Both the position numbers and the translations under genes were made by a program. The notes below the pieces were generated by a model. The model had not been told where the DNA came from and ran no database searches. It was given only the letters and a program-made list of their open reading frames with translations. Of a stretch of 64,000 bases of DNA, positions 11,490-19,010 are shown one piece after another (position 1 is the first letter of the stretch; every line of letters begins with the position of its first letter). This stretch comes from Negativibacillus massiliensis (GTDB taxonomy: Bacteria > Bacillota > Clostridia > Oscillospirales > Ruminococcaceae), in NCBI RefSeq assembly GCF_900148495.1, contig NZ_FTRU01000008.1:1628208-1692207 (forward strand). Direction: 5' to 3'.

Positions 11490-12170
11490 ATGGCATTGAT
11501 TAACGTCAACCCTACCCGTATGGAGATGACTCGTCTGAAAAAACGTCTCGCAACCTCCATCCGCGGCCACAAGCTGCTGAAGGACAAACGAGATGACCTG
11601 ATGAAGAAATTCCTGGATCTTGTCCGCAAGAACAAGGAACTTCGCGAACAGGTTGAAAAAGAAATCAGCGACATCTACGGCGGTTTTGTGGTTGCAAGTG
11701 CGGTCATGAGCCCACAGATGCTGGAAGAAGCTTTGATGCTTCCAAAACAGAGCATTGACCTTGAAGTTGGTGAACGCAACGTTATGAGCGTTACTGTTCC
11801 TTCCTTTGAGTTTATCGCTTCTGAAAATTCTGACAGCGACATTTACTCCTACGGTTTCGTTTCCACCTCCGGTGAGTTGGACGACTCGGTAGCTGCTGTC
11901 AAAAATGTTCTCCCGCATCTTCTGGAACTGGCGCAGATTGAAAAAAGCGCACAGATGATCGCTGAGGAAATCGAACGTACCCGCCGTCGTGTAAACGCTC
12001 TGGAGTATGTTCAGATCCCAGACTTGCAGGAAACAATTAAATACATCAAGATGAAGCTGGATGAAAACGAACGTGGTAACCTGGCTCGTCTGATGAAGAT
12101 TAAGGATATGATGGTGGAACAGGCGATGGAAGCAAAACGCCAGAACAGTACCAACACATACAGTTCCTGA
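11490..12170 (+). CDS. ntpD: V-type ATPase subunit D (central shaft)
   Basis: 226 residues, start MALINVNPTRMEMTRLKKRL, typical of the family. Two long antiparallel helices (about 10-75 and 140-215) form the rotating axle in the A3B3 head. It is the last gene of the operon and is followed by a strong terminator. E. hirae has two more genes, ntpH and ntpJ, after this point. Neither is present here, so no K+ transporter is attached to the operon. Confidence 0.95.
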   Translation: MALINVNPTRMEMTRLKKRLATSIRGHKLLKDKRDDLMKKFLDLVRKNKELREQVEKEISDIYGGFVVASAVMSPQMLEEALMLPKQSIDLEVGERNVMSVTVPSFEFIASENSDSDIYSYGFVSTSGELDDSVAAVKNVLPHLLELAQIEKSAQMIAEEIERTRRRVNALEYVQIPDLQETIKYIKMKLDENERGNLARLMKIKDMMVEQAMEAKRQNSTNTYSS

Positions 12171-12178
12171 TCTCTTCC

Positions 12179-12212
12179 AAGGTTCTCCGGGAAATCCCGG
12201 AGAACCTTTTTA
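12179..12212 (+). terminator. Terminator of the V-ATPase operon
   Basis: AGGTTCTCCGGG pairs with CCCGGAGAACCT around AAAT, followed by TTTTTAT. Confidence 0.9.
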
Positions 12213-12223
12213 TATAAAATAAA

Positions 12224-12378
12224 TTAGCTATCGCTAACCAATAATGCTTGACATAACAAAACAAAAATGGTATATTATATATGCAAGTTAGTTACTGCTA
12301 ACCTTTATGGAATTTATGATCTGCATGGAAGAAGACAACTTCTTCTTTTCTTTTTCAAGTAAAGTTAGCTTATGCTAA
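12224..12378 (+). promoter_or_regulatory. Promoter with three TTAGC-N4-GCTAA palindromes upstream of DUF3793-flavodoxin
   Basis: A promoter, TTGACA (12248-12253) and TATATT (12271-12276) with a 17-base spacer, is flanked by palindromes at 12224-12237 (TTAGCTATCGCTAA), 12288-12301 (TTAGTTACTGCTAA) and 12365-12378 (TTAGCTTATGCTAA). The TTAG/CTAA core resembles sites of DtxR/IdeR-type iron regulators. The second copy covers the expected transcript start. Between copies two and three lies a hairpin, GAAGAAG-ACAA-CTTCTTC (12328-12345), followed by TTTTCTTTTT, which could attenuate transcription. Confidence 0.7.
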
Positions 12379-12397
12379 TCAAAAAAGGAGTGGTTTT

Positions 12398-12976
12398 ATG
12401 TTTGCTTTTGAAAAAGCGCTGATTTGTCATTGTTCCCCAACATTAAGTGGGCTTAAACCCGCCAATCTGCTTTCTCTTTCAAAAGCAGATTATCCCGATC
12501 TTCCGATGTTGATTGAATCCTATTCTGACATCCTTGCACCGAAGGGAGTTTCGCTTGATATCGTCTGTGAATGCGGACACCGCTGGCTTCTGCTGGTCTA
12601 TCGTCCTGCAATGCTTGCAAAGCAACTGCAAAATCCTGCAGTTCATTCCCTTCTCTCCGAAGAAGGTTATCCTTTAGAGGGCAGGTTCTATCTTAATGAG
12701 ATGATTGCACATTTAAGAAAACGCTTGCTTTCCTCAGATGGTTTCCCTCACGAGATCGGTATCTTCCTTGGTTATCCACTGGAGGACGTGATCGATTTTC
12801 GCCGCTATAAAGGAGAAGGATGCAAACTTTGCGGATACTGGAAGGTATACCATGATGTGGAATCTGCCAAACGATGCTTTGCCATGTTTGACCGGTGCCG
12901 TGCCATCTTGTTTTCTAACTTTATGGCAGGTACTCCTTTTCCACAGCTGGTCTGCAATGTTCCACAGGCAGCATAA
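12398..12976 (+). CDS. DUF3793 family protein
   Basis: 192 residues with AAAAAGGAG eight bases before ATG 12398. The chain has an early Cys-His pair (CHCSP), a middle CECGHRWLLLVYRP segment and a later GCKLCGYWKVYHD segment, which match the DUF3793 family. Biochemical function is unknown. In other Firmicutes these genes often sit beside flavodoxin or ferrous-iron transport genes. Here it is 65 bases upstream of a flavodoxin and behind iron-type palindromes, which supports a role in iron limitation or metal stress. No signal peptide or membrane segment is visible. The paired cysteines could bind a metal or an Fe-S cluster, which is my inference. Confidence 0.8.
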   Translation: MFAFEKALICHCSPTLSGLKPANLLSLSKADYPDLPMLIESYSDILAPKGVSLDIVCECGHRWLLLVYRPAMLAKQLQNPAVHSLLSEEGYPLEGRFYLNEMIAHLRKRLLSSDGFPHEIGIFLGYPLEDVIDFRRYKGEGCKLCGYWKVYHDVESAKRCFAMFDRCRAILFSNFMAGTPFPQLVCNVPQAA

Positions 12977-13041
12977 TCTCTTACTTATCACAATTTGGTA
13001 AAAAAATCCCATATACAGTTTCCTTTTAGGAGGTCTATTTT

Positions 13042-13467
13042 ATGAGTAAAGTTGCAGTTATTTATTGGTCCGGTACTGGAAACACCAAAATGATGGCAGA
13101 AGCAGTCAGTGAAGGTGCTAAAAATGCCGGCGCAGACGTTTCACTTCTGAACGTATCAGAAACCAGCGCAGCAGAAGCTGCTTCTTTTGATGTCCTCGCG
13201 CTCGGATGCCCTGCTATGGGTGGAGAAGTGTTGGAAGAAATGGAATTTGAACCATTCTTCACCGAGTTGGAATCAAAACTCTCCGGAAAAAAGGTAGCCC
13301 TTTTTGGCTCCTATGGCTGGGGAGACGGACAGTGGATGCGTGACTGGCAGGAACGTACTTCTCTTGCTGGTGCCGAGATCATTTCCGGCGAAGGCTTGAT
13401 CCTCAATGAGACCCCGGACGAGTCTGGATTAGAACAGTGCCGTGAACTTGGCAAACAGCTGGCATAA
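13042..13467 (+). CDS. Flavodoxin
   Basis: 141 residues, AGGAGG before ATG 13042. The FMN phosphate loop SGTGNT lies at 10-15, followed by the flavodoxin core with DVLALGCPAMGGEVLEEMEF and LFGSYGWGDGQWM, the loop that stacks on the flavin. It is a short-chain flavodoxin, a small soluble electron carrier that commonly replaces ferredoxin when iron is scarce. It follows DUF3793 in the same direction with no terminator between, so both probably share the palindrome-flanked promoter. Confidence 0.93.
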   Translation: MSKVAVIYWSGTGNTKMMAEAVSEGAKNAGADVSLLNVSETSAAEAASFDVLALGCPAMGGEVLEEMEFEPFFTELESKLSGKKVALFGSYGWGDGQWMRDWQERTSLAGAEIISGEGLILNETPDESGLEQCRELGKQLA

Positions 13468-13558
13468 TTTTATTTTTGATTTCTCCTTTTCAGATTCCCC
13501 TGTTTTGAGGATTTGTGATCTCTCTTAAGTCCTCTCTCATCTGAAAATACCCCATAAA

Positions 13559-13597
13559 ACAAAGAGCTTTCCATTTCTGGAAAGCTCTTTGTTTTTC
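13559..13597. terminator. Bidirectional terminator
   Basis: ACAAAGAGCTTTCC pairs with GGAAAGCTCTTTGT around ATTTCT, with T-runs on both strands. It separates flavodoxin from the convergent alcohol dehydrogenase gene. Confidence 0.9.
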
Positions 13598-13600
13598 TTT

Positions 13601-14779
13601 TTATAATGCACTTTGCAGGATGTTCCATATATCTTCCCGTCCGGCTGGTTTCGGGTTTGTCAGCGATGCACCATCGTTGATGGTTACTGCAAGAATCTGA
13701 CGCAGATCTTTGCGCCCAATTCCCGCATCTTTGAACGAAACCGGGATTCCACATTTTTGATGGAGGTGATTGAGTGTGTCCTCAATCGCTTCTATCAGCT
13801 TTTCTCCCCTCTGGCGGTAAGGAATCTCCGCATAGTACTCTACACCGCAGAAGGCGCACAGAAGCTCCCCATACTCTTCTTTGACTGCATCCAATTGCCA
13901 CCGCATAACTTTGGGAAGCATCATCCCAACAGCCTCTCCATGAGGGACACCGCAGACCGCTCCCATTGCGTGGGCAATGGCGTGGCACAGTCCCACCATC
14001 GAATTGGAAAAGGATGCTCCTGCCATCGTGGAAGCACATGCCATCGACATACGGTACTCCTCACTTTGCGGCTCCCGAACCGCCGCAATCAGATTTTTGC
14101 CGATCAGTTTGACTGCACTGACGGCATAAGCATCTGACAGAGGATTTTTCTGCAGACCTGTATATGCTTCAATTGCGTGACACAATGCATCCATCCCACA
14201 GGAGGCTGTCAGCCTCGGTGGGAGCTTTTCTGTACATCTTGGGTCAAGTACTGCTGCATCAGGCAAAAACTGATCTGAGATAATCTCATGCTTGATGTGA
14301 GTCTGTTCGTCCTGCACCACCGCTACCGATGTACATTCCGAACCGGTTCCCGAGGTCGTCGGCACCATGATAAAAGGAATTCTTTCTATGATTCGGCTGC
14401 TTTTCTGTACCCACTCGTTTCCAAGCAGCTCTCTGGGATTTGTTTTTCTCTGACTAATCAGCGCACGAACCACCTTCGCTGTATCCAGGACAGAACCTCC
14501 TCCAACAGCCAGCACCCCATCACATTCTGCAGCAAGTGCCTTTTGTGCAAGTTTTTTGACCACCGCAAAGGAAGAATCTTTTGGGATATCTGTTTCGATT
14601 AAAGCCTTTCCTAACCCGCCAATCCGCTCCAAAATGCCGTCGTTGAGCATGGTTCTGCTGATCAGTACAAAAATCTTGTGGGCTCCCAGGCGGGTCAGCT
14701 CATAGGGAATATTTTCCAGCGCTGCTTCCCCACACATAATCTTTACTGGATTATAAAACTCAAAGTATTCTGGCATCAT
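13601..14779 (-). CDS. Iron-type alcohol dehydrogenase
   Basis: 392 residues from ATG 14779. A longer in-frame ORF exists, but this ATG overlaps the stop of the upstream gene (ATGA) and has AAAGGAGG upstream. The NAD(P) site GGGSVLDTAK is at 93-102, SGTGSE near 143-148, and the iron ligands of the family match D197, H201, H266 and H280 (GMDALCHAIEAYTG; CHAIAHAMG; GVPHGE). These enzymes interconvert aldehydes or ketones and alcohols, and many are butanol- or 1,3-propanediol-type. The substrate cannot be told from sequence. A second paralogue is at 45342. Confidence 0.9.
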   Translation of the reverse strand: MMPEYFEFYNPVKIMCGEAALENIPYELTRLGAHKIFVLISRTMLNDGILERIGGLGKALIETDIPKDSSFAVVKKLAQKALAAECDGVLAVGGGSVLDTAKVVRALISQRKTNPRELLGNEWVQKSSRIIERIPFIMVPTTSGTGSECTSVAVVQDEQTHIKHEIISDQFLPDAAVLDPRCTEKLPPRLTASCGMDALCHAIEAYTGLQKNPLSDAYAVSAVKLIGKNLIAAVREPQSEEYRMSMACASTMAGASFSNSMVGLCHAIAHAMGAVCGVPHGEAVGMMLPKVMRWQLDAVKEEYGELLCAFCGVEYYAEIPYRQRGEKLIEAIEDTLNHLHQKCGIPVSFKDAGIGRKDLRQILAVTINDGASLTNPKPAGREDIWNILQSAL

Positions 14780-15384
14780 AACGCACGTTTCCTCCTTTGC
14801 GGCTTTATCTTTCCTACATGCAGCATCCGAATCCACATCCTCCATCGTTTTTGCGGTATTTTTAGCTGAGGAGGCAACACACGCTTTGCGATACTTTTGG
14901 GAAACAGATAACTTTCTACCCGTTCAATACAGCGAAGCATCTGCATCGCTTTGGTAATTTCCCCCTTGATGAGCAGATCATGACGCGCATATGCCTGTGA
15001 GGAAGAAACTTTTGCCGTAACCATCCTCCAGGCAGCCTCCACACTTTTACAGCGAATTTCCAGCATTCTTGTTTCCTGCGGCTGCTCCAGAGAAACTCTG
15101 CGGCTGATAACCTGCGGCACAGAGAGTTTTTTAACCAGCGAGGAAACAGATTCATGAATCCGGTGAACACCGTCCTTCCTGCTCTGCAAAATGAGCGGAT
15201 GGCGGCTTCCCCAGATACCGATAATCAGCACAAAATTTTCGGGTAGTAAATCGAATTCTGCCCGAACTTCCTCATCAAAATTTCTGCAAACACGAATTCC
15301 CTGTCCCAACACAGAAAGAATCAGTTTGACGACTTTTCTTTTCAGTGTTCTGCTCTGAAGAATCTTTTCTCTGTGCTCTTCCAT
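14776..15384 (-). CDS. Uncharacterised basic protein coupled to the alcohol dehydrogenase
   Basis: I do not recognise this protein. The ORF opens at 15420, but the better start is ATG 15384, which has AAGGAG seven bases upstream and gives 202 residues. It is strongly basic, with an Arg/Lys-rich tail (PQKRWRMWIRMLHVGKIKPQ). The region around 60-150 is helical, and two cysteines lie near the middle. There is no membrane segment. Its stop codon overlaps the start of the iron-type alcohol dehydrogenase by four bases, so the two products are made together. A DNA- or RNA-binding role would fit the charge but is only inference. Confidence 0.6.
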   Translation of the reverse strand: MEEHREKILQSRTLKRKVVKLILSVLGQGIRVCRNFDEEVRAEFDLLPENFVLIIGIWGSRHPLILQSRKDGVHRIHESVSSLVKKLSVPQVISRRVSLEQPQETRMLEIRCKSVEAAWRMVTAKVSSSQAYARHDLLIKGEITKAMQMLRCIERVESYLFPKSIAKRVLPPQLKIPQKRWRMWIRMLHVGKIKPQRRKRAL

Positions 15385-15460
15385 GCTTCTGCTCCTTCTA
15401 AACACCTCTGTACAAAGCATAAAATGAAACTATCCTGACTTTTAATAATGGAGGTGTCGT

Positions 15461-15841
15461 ATGAATCTGCTTATTTTAGATCGAAAAAAATATATTCCCG
15501 CGCTCATTCTTTGTCTGGCTGTTTTGATCTGTATGATCATCGTGGTGATCTTTAACAGTTCCTCTGACTCCGAAACAACTCTTCCCGGAACCTGGATCTG
15601 TTTGGATCAGCCTGAAATTCAGATGGAAATAAAAGAAAACCTCATCTGCATGAACGGGCTTTCCTTTCCTTATGAACTTTCTCTTCCCCTTGTTTCTTCT
15701 CCAACCCGGCAGCAACCTCAGGCATTTGTGCTGGATGCAGGAAGCATGGGCGTGCTGGGAGGACTGTTCTTTTTTGAAGACAACAACCTCTATCTTGAGA
15801 TTGACTCACAGGTCCGAATATTTTCCCGTGTACAGCCATAG
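15461..15841 (+). CDS. Small membrane-anchored protein of unknown function
   Basis: 126 residues, with GGAGGTG six bases before ATG 15461. One N-terminal membrane segment (about 12-31) follows a short positive tail, so the remaining 95 residues are predicted to lie outside. The outer part contains TWICLDQPEIQMEIKENLIC and reads like a small beta-rich domain similar in style to lipocalin-like DUF modules, but I cannot assign a family. Its last codons, V-Q-P-stop, lie in one arm of a perfect inverted repeat shared with the convergent gene. Confidence 0.65.
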   Translation: MNLLILDRKKYIPALILCLAVLICMIIVVIFNSSSDSETTLPGTWICLDQPEIQMEIKENLICMNGLSFPYELSLPLVSSPTRQQPQAFVLDAGSMGVLGGLFFFEDNNLYLEIDSQVRIFSRVQP

Positions 15842-15869
15842 GTCTCATTCGTATAATCCTATGGCTGTA
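15831..15869. repeat. Perfect 12-bp inverted repeat joining two convergent gene ends
   Basis: TACAGCCATAGG (15831-15842) pairs with CCTATGGCTGTA (15858-15869) around a 15-base loop. Each arm encodes the final V-Q-P-stop of the gene that ends in it. There is no clear T-run, so it may be a weak bidirectional terminator or mRNA 3'-end hairpin. Confidence 0.75.
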
Positions 15870-17004
15870 CCGCCTGTTGTATAGTCTTCATCTCTTCCTG
15901 ATCTTGGGTATTTAAATAAACAACCTTCTGTACAACATCCTGATGGATAAAGGTATCCACAGAATAGGAAATCAGCATTCTCTGGTAATCGGAACAATCG
16001 ATTTTTTCGATTTCTTCCGCACTCATCTGCTCCAGATCAATAAAACGAATCTGAGAATAATGTGCTGCCAGAAACGGAATCACCGGAAGGATGCTGTCAT
16101 CTCCCACAATCAGCAGTGTGTTTTCATTTTTCAGATTGCTGCGGATGGTGATGTCTCCAGTATCCCCACCCAAAAGTACGCTCAGGTCATCCTCCCCCAC
16201 TTCCATCATCTGCTCCGGATAGAGGGTATTGTAGGTATACTGATACTCTTCATTATGGGTGACAATATAGTTACGGTTATTTTTCTGATACCGATACAAA
16301 GCGATAATATCCGGAGAGATATCCTTATATGCCGATTTCTGGTAGGTTTTTCCGTAATAGCTGTGGGTAATATATTGAATATCAAAATCTTCCTGCGGTT
16401 TTGGGGTGTTGTCCAATCTTTGGGCAAGTACCTCATAGACATAATATCCGCCCAGCGCGGTCAGATCAGGAGCTGTTTTATAATACAAATCCTGATCCAG
16501 TTTTGAAAACAAAGTGGGGTAAACGTCCACTACTGTTGCTTTTCCTAGCAGGCGATTATAGCTTTGCTCGACAAATTGCTTCTGGTTAAAAAGCGGAGCT
16601 GCCTGTGGAACCTCGTTTTGCTTGATCGCGCATTTGGTCGGAATCAACATGACGTAGGTTGGGATACGACTGTTCTCCGAAAACCGAGTGAGTGCCTGAA
16701 TATTTTGCTCGGTTTTCGCCTCATCCGGATAACCGATATCTTCCACCAGGATATCATCCCCGATAAAAATATTGTCAAATTCTCTGGCTCCGCCCTTCAT
16801 CTTCAGATCAATGGCCAACGAGGACAGGTTGTCAGAAAAAGGAATGCTTCGGGACAAAGCTGCCTCAAGATCATCCAGATAGTCGTCCAGATGATAATAG
16901 CGGTTAAACTTTGGAAAGCTTCCTGTGTTTGTTATCAATGCCCAAACACCAACCGAACCTAATGCCAATGCCAGTATAATCCCGGGCAGGATTTTTCTCT
17001 TCAT
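15859..17004 (-). CDS. DHHW-family-like secreted protein with degenerate DHHW motif
   Basis: 381 residues with one N-terminal membrane segment (about 7-25); the rest is extracellular. Overall it resembles DHHW proteins (AlgJ/AlgX-like SGNH fold), which work with membrane-bound O-acyltransferases on surface polymers. Supporting segments are DNIFIGDDILVEDIGYP, the VMLIPTK strand and the helix LGGYYVYEVLAQRL. The signature normally reads T-D-H-H-W-T before LGxYYxY; here it is T-A-P-D-L-T (177-182), so the catalytic Asp/His pair is missing. It lies 18 bases downstream of an MBOAT gene that has also lost its key histidine. AAAGGAG precedes ATG 17004. Confidence 0.75.
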   Translation of the reverse strand: MKRKILPGIILALALGSVGVWALITNTGSFPKFNRYYHLDDYLDDLEAALSRSIPFSDNLSSLAIDLKMKGGAREFDNIFIGDDILVEDIGYPDEAKTEQNIQALTRFSENSRIPTYVMLIPTKCAIKQNEVPQAAPLFNQKQFVEQSYNRLLGKATVVDVYPTLFSKLDQDLYYKTAPDLTALGGYYVYEVLAQRLDNTPKPQEDFDIQYITHSYYGKTYQKSAYKDISPDIIALYRYQKNNRNYIVTHNEEYQYTYNTLYPEQMMEVGEDDLSVLLGGDTGDITIRSNLKNENTLLIVGDDSILPVIPFLAAHYSQIRFIDLEQMSAEEIEKIDCSDYQRMLISYSVDTFIHQDVVQKVVYLNTQDQEEMKTIQQAVQP

Positions 17005-17022
17005 CGGGTTTGTTCTCCTTTC

Positions 17023-18357
17023 CTAAATCATAAACGAAATAGTGGCGACAAAAACGCCAAGATATAAAACAGTTCCTCCAATTTCTGTAATGTGAGAAAC
17101 CTTATTTCGGATCATCTTGCCAATCAGCGAAAGCAGACTTGTCGCAAAGAAAAAGCTCAGCAAGATAACCAGATAATTTGTAGACAGGATGTAGAGAATG
17201 GCGTTGTTAAAAATCGGAAGCGAATTTAATCCAAACATGCTCTTCAAAAAGTAGCCTGTTGTTTTTAAGCTGTCTCCCGAAAAAATAGTAAAGGAAAACA
17301 TAACAACCACAAAGGTATACATCCGGTCAAAGATCGGTGGTATCTTCTGAAGGTACTTCATCAAAAAATATTTTTCCAGAAGAATAAATCCGGCAAAATA
17401 AATTCCCCAAACCAGATAGTTTAAACGGATTCCAAACCACAATCCCATCAGCATGGTAGTCAGCAAGGTATTGACAGTGGTTGAGAGTACACCGTTGGTA
17501 TCTCCTCCCAGAAATACATAGACATACCGGTTGATAAATTGGGTTACTGTAATATTAAAACGGTTAAAAAAATCAGAAACGGTTCTGGACTGGAATGGAT
17601 AATGGAAGTTTTCCGGCAGCTGCATTCCAAAAAGGTTTCCAAGCCCTCTTGCCATATCACAATAGCCGGTCAATGTATAATAAAGAGCAAAAGTCGAGGT
17701 AATAATCAAAAACCAAACGGAAAGAACCGATTCTTCTCCTGGGGTAATCTCCTGAATTGCAGTTTGTATCTGAATATTTCCTCCTGCCAGAATCACAAGC
17801 TTTGCAAGCCCCGAAACAGACAGCTTCATCCCGGTATTGATTCTTTCCAGGCTGAGATCCCGATTTTCCCACTGCTCACGAAGCTGAGAATACTGTACAA
17901 TCGGACCTGCATACAGCTTTGCAAAAAAACAGGTAAACAGCAGGTAATCCATGATCTTTCCGTCAAAGCGTTCGTCTCCGTTATAGACATCGATGACATA
18001 TCCCATAGAAGTAACGGTATAAACCAATAATCCCAGCGGCATTGTGATCCAGCCAAGCTCCATCATCGCCATTGCCAGTACCATCAGCAGAATATTTTTG
18101 AGGATACTGGACCAGAAAATTGTCCTGCGTCCTTTTTGGTTACTGCCAAACCGAACCAGCTTTGAGCAGACCAGATAATCAAAAAGCAGGGATAAAAGAA
18201 GGATTGGAAGGTTCTTCCAATCGTTTGAAGCGTAAAACAATAAGGACATAACCGCCAGAGAGGCGTTTTTATATTTAGACGGACAAAGATAAAATACCAG
18301 CATGGATGCCGGTAAAAACAAAAACAGAAAGGTCAGCGTATCAAGTCCCAACAGCAC
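17023..18357 (-). CDS. MBOAT-family membrane protein lacking the catalytic histidine
   Basis: 444 residues with about eleven membrane segments and the AlgI-like layout (LTFLFLFLPASMLVFYLCPS at the N-terminus; FACFFAKLYAGPIVQY-like loop; SVSDFFNRFNITVTQF-like segment). AlgI-type MBOATs move acyl groups across the membrane using a histidine in GLWHG. The matching segment here is GLWFG, with F308 in its place, and the second histidine position in WGLYHG reads WGIYFAG (F321). The start is GTG 18357 or TTG 18351; AAAGGGG precedes both. It sits in a long operon between a Toprim gene and its DHHW-like partner. Confidence 0.85.
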   Translation of the reverse strand: MLLGLDTLTFLFLFLPASMLVFYLCPSKYKNASLAVMSLLFYASNDWKNLPILLLSLLFDYLVCSKLVRFGSNQKGRRTIFWSSILKNILLMVLAMAMMELGWITMPLGLLVYTVTSMGYVIDVYNGDERFDGKIMDYLLFTCFFAKLYAGPIVQYSQLREQWENRDLSLERINTGMKLSVSGLAKLVILAGGNIQIQTAIQEITPGEESVLSVWFLIITSTFALYYTLTGYCDMARGLGNLFGMQLPENFHYPFQSRTVSDFFNRFNITVTQFINRYVYVFLGGDTNGVLSTTVNTLLTTMLMGLWFGIRLNYLVWGIYFAGFILLEKYFLMKYLQKIPPIFDRMYTFVVVMFSFTIFSGDSLKTTGYFLKSMFGLNSLPIFNNAILYILSTNYLVILLSFFFATSLLSLIGKMIRNKVSHITEIGGTVLYLGVFVATISFMI

Positions 18358-18392
18358 CTTCCCCTTTCTTTGATCTCTTTAAAGTATGGTCT

Positions 18393-18986
18393 TTATTCTT
18401 CCTCAAAAAGTTCCCCACAAGTTAAAAATAGTTCTTCCCGGCTCATCAACGCATCCAGTACTGTCACCAGAGCATTGGTTGTCAGGTGTTCCGGCAGTGT
18501 TAAGTGCTTCATCAGCCGCTTTCTTCGCAGAGCACTTTCTGCTCTGCCGCTGAGTCCCAGCTCGAACAGATCCATCTTGGTAATGGGGTCTTTCTTTTGC
18601 AAAACAAGTTCTGCACCAATTCCAGCATCAGCAAATGCTTTCTGCAAAACCTCTTCTGGAACTCCTTCTACGCCGAGTTTTCCCTCTTTTGAAGGATGAT
18701 CCTTGCGTTTTTCTTTTCCATAAAGATCAGGGATATAAACATCCACAATATTTTCTTTTCCGCAGATACTGCGCAGAAATCCTCTGATCTTAAAGCCAGC
18801 AGTATCCGAATCGGTCAGGACCGCAAGGCCCTGTTTTTTTGCCAGTGCCCGAAGCATTGCCTGCATCTCTTTATCCTTGTATACCCGAAATCCTCCGGTA
18901 CAGATGATAACCCCATCCACCATTGAACTAAGCTTTATTTTATCATATTTTCCTTCCACCACTATTGCGCGGTCGGTATGTATCAT
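18393..18986 (-). CDS. Toprim domain protein (DUF4093), RNase M5-like
   Basis: 197 residues. The Toprim core shows the first acidic motif IVVEGKYDK near residue 10 and the DxD motif LTDSDTAG near residue 57, followed by a C-terminal DUF4093-like helical domain. RNase M5 uses this fold to mature 5S rRNA, and related clostridial proteins carry the same domain pair. The exact substrate here is not shown. AAGGAAGAG precedes ATG 18986. The neighbouring holA and comEC genes are a usual housekeeping context. Toprim proteins also occur in primases and repair enzymes, but the small size favours the M5-like group. Confidence 0.75.
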   Translation of the reverse strand: MIHTDRAIVVEGKYDKIKLSSMVDGVIICTGGFRVYKDKEMQAMLRALAKKQGLAVLTDSDTAGFKIRGFLRSICGKENIVDVYIPDLYGKEKRKDHPSKEGKLGVEGVPEEVLQKAFADAGIGAELVLQKKDPITKMDLFELGLSGRAESALRRKRLMKHLTLPEHLTTNALVTVLDALMSREELFLTCGELFEEE

Positions 18987-19010
18987 AAATTTCTCTTCCT
19001 TTTGTTCTTT

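Noticed and set aside
8307..11674. Long minus-strand ORFs (463 and 524 codons) opposite the V-ATPase A and B genes
   Set aside because: They lack ribosome sites and resemble no family. They arise from the codon choice of the plus-strand genes, whose products are unmistakable.
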